From contig CM065804.1 of assembly GCA_033398695.1 (NCBI GenBank), positions 119,717,501-119,781,500 on the forward strand: a DNA stretch of 64,000 nt, read 5' to 3'. Positions 57,332 through 64,000 of this stretch are shown here, one piece after another. Every line of letters begins with the position of its first letter. Within the stretch, counting starts at the first letter, position 1. Under the pieces are notes generated by a model, which was not told where the DNA came from, did not search any database, and saw nothing but the letters and a program-made list of their open reading frames with translations. The translations under genes and the position numbers were made by a program. The stretch is from Orobanche coerulescens (taxonomy: Eukaryota > Streptophyta > Magnoliopsida > Lamiales > Orobanchaceae).

Positions 57332-59198
57332 TGTAATATCCGTGTACTTTATTAATAATGTATTTTATTTTTAGTCGTATTCAGTTGGGAGTTGGTTTGA
57401 GAAATTTCCATATTATATTGTTTGGTGCCTGGAATCGTGTATATATTAGAGTTAGAACTAGTATGTTGGTTGTTAGTGATTGTCGAGTTATGTGCTTATC
57501 AGGATGTGTTTGTTCTGACCAAACTTCATAATGGTGATGTTGAGAAGTAGCAGTTAGCGCACGCTAGATTGTGTTGCTAGCGCGCGCTAATCATACATTT
57601 GTAGCGCACGTTAGTCGGCCATGGTAGCGCATGCCATTATGGCCGGACAGTACATGCAGAGGTTTCAGGACTCTACTCGGAAAACTAACAGGTAGTGCGC
57701 GCTAACCATTACGGGTAACGCACGCTAGCGCGACCAGTGTTGAAAGTTATGCACTGCCATTCAAAGGCAGTAGACTGCCTTTAAGCTCGATAGCGCATGT
57801 TACACCTTGCCCGTAGCGCACCCTAATCACGTCCAGTATAAATAGGACATTATGGTTCAGTTTACGTCATTTCTTCTCCCTCCTTTCCTCCTCCGGCGGC
57901 TAGGTGACCTGGGCATAGGGAAGTGCATATTTTGTCCGGATTTCACTACCCAACAACGTTTGGAGTTCCTAGAGCAAAGTTAACAAGATCTTAACAGTAT
58001 TTGTCGTCCTGATTAAGGTAAATCATTTGAAACCTTAATTCTTCATATTTTAAGTTTTTGTTGAGGTTTCATCCTCTAAAGTCTAGACATAGCCATTATT
58101 GTGTTAGATTATGATGTTGTAATTATAATCCTTTACTTTTCGTTGAGGTCTACGGATTAAGTTCCAAGTTTTCTTTCGTAGTTGAGTATGATCCATGTTG
58201 TCTCCGTGGCGTTCGATCATTTGTCCCTAAGGGTAGAACTTCGGGTAAATCCCTCCATTTCCATCGTATTATGTTTAATATAGTGTTGTGTTGTGTTAGG
58301 GCCTAATCGTTGAAGAAAGTTCAGATCGCGGGTCCTTCCGTTCACAGTTCTTGTGTTGTTCCCAATTGAGGCAAGTACTTTGATTGAGTTTGATGTACTT
58401 CGGGGGAATATGTGAAAAATGTGATTTTGCGAAAAGTGGTAATTTCAGAAAATGTGGTTTGTTCCATGTGGTTACTAAGTATGTGTGAACCGAGTTAAAA
58501 CCAGTGAGGGTCCCCTGGGTTCCGATAGGCCGCGTTCCCTACGGATCACTCGGTGGGGTTGTACAACCAGAGAGGGCCAGACGAGGACTCCCTGGGGTGT
58601 GTATCTCACGTGAGGTACATGGCCAGCACAACTCGGGAGGTTATTTTGTGATGATTGTGGTATGATATTCCAGAATATATGTCATGGCACTGTGATTTGG
58701 TTGTTTATTCACTTGTGGTACATATTCATGAATCATTGTACTTGCACCGGCGGTTGCTAACCCTTCTGGGGTGGATATACTTGTTGTGTATTCAGGTACA
58801 GGTCTCAGTGGTGAGCCAGCGCAGGAAGGGCACAAGGATGAAGAGCAACACTGATATCATGCGTTATTTTGAGTCGGTGTTCGTTTTGTCATGATCATAG
58901 TTGTGTTTTGGTTTTGTGCTCGCGCAGGTACTGTCATATACGGTTTAATGTGTTGGTGTTAGTTGTTGTTGATGTTGTTGGATCACTTGTGAGTTGTTGT
59001 ATCTGTTGTGATCCAGCAGGACCATATTTTGGTATGCTTTATGATGTATGTCATATCGGAGTTGATGTTGGTTTTAAAGTGTGGGAATGTCTCAGTTTGG
59101 TTGATGGTTAATGTCTTTTATGTTGGTCTAAGCCTGGTAGGTTCTCCAAAAAGAATCTGTGGCGCTGTAATATCTCTGTAAATCATGGGGATGTTACA
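57332..59198 (+). repeat. Z 3' LTR (1867 bp)
   Basis: This is the partner of 51209-52967, with palindrome array 57554-57827 and TATA box near 57837. The extra segment 58224-58328 (GTCCCTAAGGGTAGAACT at its start) is absent from the 5' LTR. Confidence 0.94.
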
Positions 59199-59203
59199 CA
59201 GGA

Positions 59204-59656
59204 CCGGATGAGACACTTGAGCAGTGAGTTCAGACCCTAATGGGAGAGCTGGATAGAGCTAGGAAGGAGGCGGGCTTGTACTGGGGGCAGAGACAGGGGG
59301 CTTTCCAGGCACTCGAGTCCCGGGGAGAGGAGTGCAGGAGTCTGGAGCTGGCACTGCACCAGCGTGATACATATACTGAGAGATGAGAGGCCATCATCAG
59401 GAGCCTCCAGCATATTTCATCTCAGCTGAGCTCTCGGACAAAGACATTGGAGTGTACTCTGGATGCGAAGCATCTTCAGCAGAGAGAGTTTCTAGATGCG
59501 ATGCGTGCGCGGATGATAGAGTTAGTTGAGCTGATTCTAGGACTCTCGTTTGCACCACCGGGAGAGACAATTGATGCACACCCTCCATCTCTGAGGAGGA
59601 CCCCGAGGAGGACTCGATGGAACCCGGGGAGGATTGAGTGGACTATTTTACTTTAA
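59204..59656 (+). pseudogene. X2 coiled-coil ORF1, C-terminal part
   Basis: It continues after the right CAGGA copy, one frame off near 59225: LMGELDRARKEAGLYWGQRQ, EECRSLELALHQRDTYTER, a stop, then IIRSLQHISSQL, LDAKHLQQREFLDAMRARM. This is a long amphipathic helix rich in Gln, Glu and Arg. In the alternative frame the last part reads EEDPEEDSMEPGED, an acidic tail like those ending the frames in Y and Z. The role is unknown; a coiled-coil accessory protein of the retroelement is the inference. Confidence 0.6.
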
Positions 59657-59931
59657 TTTGATCAATATGTGTTGTACGAAACTAAGTGTTGGATTTCAAC
59701 TTGAACGATAATAATTAATAGTTGGCAATAAAATTCTACCGTTTCTTATCTAGCACTGCAAATTTTATGACATAGTATTGCGAATATAATATTACATAAT
59801 GATAATATTTCTTGATACTCCACAACCGAATACGAGCATATTAATTCAAGAGATCTGCATCAAACCAATCATCCAGACCACCCCAGAAATTTCAATGCTA
59901 AACTACTGGACAAAAGACCGGAAAGAGACCT
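59657..59931 (+). other. X2 gap where gag capsid is missing
   Basis: These 275 bp are AT-rich and non-coding. Compared with Y, about 900 bp of capsid-coding sequence is absent between ORF1 and the zinc knuckle, so a deletion is inferred. Some sequence just before 59932 (PEISMLNYWTKDRKET-like) may be a gag linker. Confidence 0.5.
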
Positions 59932-60162
59932 ATGAATAACCTACTGCCATGTTCCCACTGCAATAAAATGGGACATAAATCTGAGAACTGCTGGAAGAAA
60001 CAAGGGAGATGCTTACATTGTGGAGAAAATCAACATCCGACCTGGGAATGCACAAAGTGGGAGACACCGGGCAACAATCAGCAGAGAAATGCAGCTAAGC
60101 AAGATGATCGCAAGGGCAACAAGGGGAAGGCACCAGCAAAAGTTTTTGCCTTAGCCGGTTAA
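59932..60162 (+). pseudogene. X2 gag remnant: zinc-knuckle region
   Basis: Two Cys/His clusters, CSHCNKMGHKSENC and CLHCGENQHPTWEC, are followed by a basic linker (KQDDRKGNKGKAPAKV) and FALAG just before a stop. The same arrangement ends Y gag (CPHCARKGRNPELC, CLRCGSSDHQIREC, VFALTG). This is a Tekay-type gag C-terminus. The Met at 59932 is incidental. Confidence 0.85.
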
Positions 60163-61862
60163 GAAGCCTCTAACGCAATAGACGTGGTGGTAGGTACATT
60201 TCTCGTGTCAAACCACTCTGCTCAGGCATTATTAGATCCAGGATCATCATATTCTTTTGTTGCACCTCATTATGCACAAAAATTGAATGTCTGCATGGAA
60301 TCATTACCCGTAAGCTTAGAAGTATCCACACATATGGGTGCGAACCGAGAAACGGATTAAGTATTTAGGTATTGTGAAGTGATAGTTAAGGGTCATTGTT
60401 TTCCCACCGACTTAATCCTTCTCCCTATACTTGTGTATGACCTCATATTTGGGATGGGTTGGCTATCTAAACACTATGCACAACTCGATTGCCACTCTAA
60501 GATAGTTCGATTTTGCAAACCCGACCACCCAGTAATTGAACTACATGGGAATGCTAGAGAGAACATGGCCCCAACCATATCAGCTATGAAGGCGATAAGG
60601 GATATCACGAAGGGAGCAATGGGATATTTGGCATTTGTCATCAACAAATCCAAGAGCAAGATGGAGATTGAGGCTATACCAGTAGTATCAGAATACCCTG
60701 ATGTCTTTCCCGTGGAACTTACTTCCCTAATTCCTAATAGGGAAGTTGAATTTAACATTGATATCTTGCCAGGAAAGGCACCTGTGGCTAGGACGCTGTA
60801 TCGAATGGCCCTACTGGAACTGCAAGAACTGAAGGTTCAATTGCAGAAATTGTTAGAGGTTGGATTTATCCGACCGAGCATATCCTTGGGGGAGAACCAG
60901 TGCTATTCGTAAAGAAGAAAGATGGTATGCTAAGATTGTGGATTGACTATTGAGAACTTAAAAACATTACTGTAAAGAACAAGTATCTACTTCCCAAGAT
61001 GGACGATCTATTTGACCAACTCCAAGGAGCAACAGTTTACTCAAAGTTCGATTTTCAATAGGAATATTACCAATTGAGGATCAAAGAGAATGACATACCT
61101 AAGACTGCATTTCAAACTAGGTATGGTCATTATGAATTCGTGGTAATGCCTTTTGGATTGACCAACGCGCTGGTTGTATTAATTGATTTAATGCATCGCG
61201 TATTCCAACCATATTTAGATCAATTCGTCTTAATATTTATTGACAACATACTCGTATATTTCAAGTCGGATCAGGATAACGAAACTCACCTAATGATGCT
61301 GCTAGAAATGCTAAGGGTACATAAATTGTACGCCAAATTCAGTAAGTGTGAATTTTGGTTAAGAGAAGTAGCAGTTTTAGGACACGTAATATCTGGAGAT
61401 TGAGTCGCAGTAGATCCATCAAGGAGGAGACTATTTTGGACTGGAAGAGGCCAGAAACAGTCACTGAGATACAGAGATTTCTAGGACTTGCAGGTTACCA
61501 CCGCAAATTCATTAAAGACTTCTCCAAAATCGCAGGACCACTCAGAAGACTGATGCAGAAGCACGTCAAATTTGAATGGAACGGTAAGTGTGTGTCGAGT
61601 TTCCAAGAACTCAAAAGAAAACTTACCACCGCCCGTGTACTAACACTTCCCGAAGGGAGTGAAGTATTTATGCTATACAGCGATGCATCAAAGGAAGGAT
61701 TAGGAGTTGTGCGATGAAAAACGGCAAAGTAGTAGCTTAAGAATCACGAAACCTTAAAATCCACGAGATGAATTACCCGACTCACGATCTTTAACTCGCT
61801 ATAATAGTATTTGCCTTGAAGAAATGGAGACACTGCCTGTATGGAGCTACATTCACCATATT
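60163..61862 (+). pseudogene. X2 pol: protease, RT, start of RNase H; dead
   Basis: The protease LLDPGSSYSFVAPH has Asp-Pro-Gly, as in Y. After a stop (60358) the frame is open 60379-60912 (GMGWLSKHYAQLD, VVSEYPDVFP). It shifts at the conserved SP-W-GAPV block near 60890. RT continues VKKKDGMLRLWIDY, a stop, then [16 protein letters not shown]. The catalytic box reads FIDNILVYF, with Asn in place of the second Asp of FIDD. A further shift near 61400 leads to [17 protein letters not shown] and RNase H LYSDASKEGLG, then KKWRHCLYGATFTIF, where it ends. At least five disabling lesions are present. Confidence 0.9.
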
Positions 61863-62164
61863 TGTCAAAATACTCGTCTATATAATCACCTTGTGAGTTG
61901 TGAGACATTTATATGAAGACGGGTGATAAAAGACAAGAACCGTGCAAAAAAAAAACTAAAAGAGTGATACACGAGCGTTGAATGATCGAGCGATATACGT
62001 GAGGATCTTGTGAGGATTAATTTGTGTGTGTGTATGTCAAAAAAGAGGCAAAAAAAAAGAAGGGCCAAAAAAAGGCGAAAAAAAAAAAGAAAAGAGCAAA
62101 AAAAAATGTCGAAATTCGATATTGAGAAAATGAAGAAAACGAAGCCCTTCAGAACATACAAGAA
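61863..62164 (+). other. A-rich leader of W
   Basis: Several A-runs (61946, 62050, 62078, 62099) with interspersed G and C. No gene is present. The - strand Phe-rich frame 61886-62176 is a by-product of the A-runs. Confidence 0.5.
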
Positions 62165-63340
62165 ATGCTCACCCAATTAATTACAAGACAAGATCGACAA
62201 GAAGAAGCGATAAAAAATTTACAAAAAAATAAAGAGGGTGAGCACCACCATAGAAGAAGGAATCCGAGTCCCATCTCATATAGAGAGTACGAGGATAAAA
62301 TATTCTCCGAGGATGGAACTTACCAAAATCGAGGAGGAAGTGGTCGAGGAGGTCGTAGAGAACAAGGTAGATAGTATGAAAGGGAAGGACGAAACGAGGA
62401 AGACCGAAGTATGGGAAATATAAAAATGAAAATCCAAACCTTCGAAGGGCGGAGCGATACCGACACATACCTTGACTGGGAGAGGAAGTTTGAAACTATA
62501 TTTGACTGCTACAACTATGCTAGTACTAAGAAAATGAGGTTAGTAATAACCGAATTTTCCGAATATGCCAGCATTTGGTATGACCAACTTGTGACGGATA
62601 GAAGGAGGAATGGAGAGAGGCCAATTAATAGTTGGGAGGAATTAAAGATTGTAATGTGTAGAATATTTTTTCCTAATTATTATCATAAGGAACTATTTTC
62701 TCGTCTTCAATCGTTAAAACAAGGTCAAAGGAGCATCGAAGATTTTCGAAAAGAAATGGATGTTAATGATACGGGCCGATGTGAGGGAGTCGAGGGAGGC
62801 CACAATGGCGAGATTTCTACATGGCATGAGGGCAAAGATCTCTAAAGAAGTTGATAAACAACATTATGTTGAGTTCGAGTACATGGTATATGCAGCAATT
62901 AAACTTGAGAGGAACTTGCGAAGGGGAGGCAACAATACTTACTCCACGGGTACACAACTCCTTGGAAGCCTCAAACAAGAAATGGATACGTATCCAAGGG
63001 TAGTTTTGGTAAAAGAACCATGAAGGGGAAGTTTGAGGTGGGGAGTGCTAGTCGAACAAAACACGAAGTCAAATCTACATCCGTAGAAAATACAAACATG
63101 AGAAATAGGGACATCAAGTGTTTTCGATGCCACGAGCGAGGACACATTGCATCCCAATGCACAAATAAACGAGCAATGATACTTAGGGAGGATGTAGAAT
63201 ATGAAACAGATGATGAAGATGAGGAAGAAGGGAATGAAGAAATTGATGAATGGGAGCTAGAATTCGCACCCGCACTTGTCATTAGGAGGGTGTTGAATGT
63301 GAAGGCAAAGGAGGAAGAGAGCAACGATAACAAACGATGA
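62165..63340 (+). pseudogene. W gag with one zinc knuckle, stop and frameshifts
   Basis: MLTQLITRQDRQEEAIKNLQ starts a coiled N-terminus; an Arg/Gly-rich linker, an in-frame TAG near 62369 and then the capsid follow: FEGRSDTDTYLDWERKFE, YASIWYDQLVTDRRRNGE, RPINSWEELKIVM, QSLKQGQRSIEDF. A frameshift near 62765 leads to ESREATMARFLHGMRAKI and QHYVEFEYMVYAAIKLER. Another shift near 63020 precedes the knuckle CFRCHERGHIASQC, followed by a strongly acidic tail (ETDDEDEEEGNEEIDE). The conserved order makes the identity clear; the shifts make this copy non-functional. Confidence 0.88.
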
Positions 63341-64000
63341 GAAAACTTTTTCACACTGGCTGTTTTGTGAAAAATAAAAATTATAGTGTGATCATTGATA
63401 ACGGAAGTTGCACCAATGTGGCTAGTGCGATGCTAGTCGAGGGGTTAGAATTACCAAAAAGGCGACATCCTAAGCCTTATAAACTCAATTAGCTAAACGA
63501 TTGCGGAGAGATTAGGGGAATAAACAGGTACTCATAACCATCACAATTGGAAAATACCATGATGATATCCTATGTGACGTTGTACCAATGCATGCTTGCC
63601 ATATTTTGTTGGGTAGACCATGGCATTACGATCGAGATGTGCAACTTAGCGGGAAGAAAAATCGTTACTCATTTGAGAAAGATGGGAGGAAAATCACATT
63701 AGTTCCCATGAGGAAAATACAAGTCCATGAAGATCAAATTCGACTCCAAAAAGAAGTTGAAGAAAAAGAAAAAGAAAAGAAAAAAGAAAAAGAAAAGCAA
63801 AAAGAAAAATAAAAAGAAAAAGAAAAAGTGAAAGAAAAGGAAAAAGATAAAGAAAACGAAAACCAAAAAGAAAAAGAAAAAGAAAAGAAAGAAAAAGAAA
63901 AAAATGAAAAATCAAAAAAATATTTATTTATAAGTGCAAAGGAAGTCGTTAAAGAAGTTGAGGAGGGGCAACCCGCATACTTACTTCTTACCAAACGAAT
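63338..64000 (+). pseudogene. W protease and protease-RT linker with Lys/Glu expansion
   Basis: It overlaps the end of gag. The protease region reads KLFHTGCFVKNKNYSVIIDN then GSCTNVASAM, with Asp-Asn-Gly where family members carry Asp-Gly/Ser-Gly. A stop lies near 63490 and a shift near 63530. It then reads DDILCDVVPMHACHILLGRP and KDGRKITLVPMRKIQVHEDQ. The linker is dominated by a Lys/Glu run (63742-63905) with one TAA (63810-63812), then KYLFISAKEVVKEVEEGQPA, the segment that precedes RT in related elements. RT lies outside the window. Confidence 0.82.
63742..63905 (+). repeat. GAAAAA-type imperfect repeat encoding Lys/Glu run
   Basis: Purine-only hexamer-like repeats (GAAAAAGAAAAG) over about 160 bp keep the pol frame except for one AAA-to-TAA change. 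It probably arose by slippage within the linker. Confidence 0.85.

Larger units (their letters stand above)
51209..59198 (+). mobile_element. Z: non-autonomous LTR retrotransposon (7990 bp), LARD-like
   Basis: The LTRs (51209-52967, 57332-59198) begin TGTAATATCCGTG and end TGTTACA. They are flanked by exact CAGGA duplications (51204-51208, 59199-59203). The 4364-bp interior has a degenerate primer site, a Tekay-type polypurine block and one coiled-coil frame, but no protease, RT, RNase H, integrase or gag signature in any frame. That is the profile of a large retrotransposon derivative mobilised by relatives. The CGAGGAAGAAACTTC block before the 3' LTR parallels Tekay-1 and Tekay-2, the likely helpers. 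Confidence 0.9.
37263..61862 (+). mobile_element. X2: decayed Ty3/gypsy chromovirus with extra ORF, interrupted by Y and Z
   Basis: The 5' LTR (37263-38844 plus 48612-50516), an intact primer site, a leader, a coiled-coil frame (51078-51203 plus 59204-59656), a gag remnant and pol to RNase H are present. It stops near 61862, inside RNase H, where another gypsy element begins. The LTR family is that of X1. Without Y and Z the preserved length is about 6.8 kb. Pol resembles Y and the Tekay group. Confidence 0.8.
61863..64000 (+). mobile_element. W: Ty3/gypsy element, gag-protease part, runs off window
   Basis: A distinct gag and protease from those of the Tekay group start after an A-rich leader (61863-62164) with no LTR or primer site visible. 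The left edge is where X2 RNase H similarity stops (TTCACCATATTT then GTCAAAATAC). The gag (DTYLDWERKFETIFDCYNYA) and protease (IIDNGSCTNVAS) belong to a widespread plant Ty3/gypsy group; I could not settle the lineage. Confidence 0.8.

Noticed and set aside
63694..63994. - strand Phe/Ser-rich frames
   Set aside because: They are antisense to the Lys/Glu purine repeat in the W linker.

Overview
The window is a eukaryotic, almost certainly flowering-plant, heterochromatic block made of nested LTR retrotransposons. No host gene, tRNA, rRNA or CRISPR array could be supported. The plant assignment rests on SIRE-like Ty1/copia elements, Tekay/Del-like Ty3/gypsy chromoviruses with LTRs over 2 kb, initiator-tRNA-Met primer sites (TGGTATCAGAGC) and AT-rich composition. 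Nearly every reading frame longer than 60 codons is either a broken gag-pol or a shadow of one.

Layout, left to right. (1) 1-6209: 3' part of a + strand Ty1/copia element (Angela/Tork-like) with a frameshifted gag-pol and a 2.0 kb 3' LTR. It sits inside (2) 6210-9515, the 3' part of a + strand SIRE-like copia element (env-like coiled-coil reading frame, polypurine tract, 3' LTR). That element in turn sits inside the integrase region of (3) a - strand SIRE-like copia element whose pieces lie at 9516-10905, 20190-22133 and 36789-37196. Element 3 was also hit by (4) Tekay-1, 10906-20189 (-), flanked by the 5-bp duplication AGATC, and by (5) X1, 22134-36788 (+), a gypsy-type remnant reduced to one LTR, a cut primer site and part of a second LTR. 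X1 carries (6) Tekay-2, 24839-34564 (-), duplication CTGGC. After a 66-bp spacer comes (7) X2, 37263 to about 61862 (+), a decayed chromovirus with an LTR of about 3.5 kb and an extra coiled-coil frame between primer site and gag. X2 was hit in its 5' LTR by (8) Y, 38845-48606 (+), duplication ATTAA, and in its extra frame by (9) Z, 51209-59198 (+), duplication CAGGA; Z has no gag-pol. (10) From about 61863 to the end lies the gag and protease part of another Ty3/gypsy element.

The coding parts are retroelement machinery: gag (capsid and zinc knuckles), aspartic protease, reverse transcriptase, RNase H, integrase and, in the chromoviruses, a C-terminal chromodomain-like region. All copies carry disabling changes: nonsense codons, frameshifts, a Tyr for the catalytic Asp in the Tekay-1 protease, FIDN for FIDD in X2. 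None looks autonomous.

The two most notable patterns are, first, arrays of CpG-containing near-palindromes (TTACGGCCGTAA or TTAGCGCRCGCTAA type) directly upstream of the TATA box in the LTRs of unrelated families (Tekay-1, Tekay-2, Z and a copia LTR); and second, a small coiled-coil protein frame with an acidic EEDPEED-like tail found in X2, Y and Z, which in Z is the only coding capacity I can see. Boundaries with target-site duplications are exact; other boundaries are approximate. Percent identities were judged by eye and not computed.
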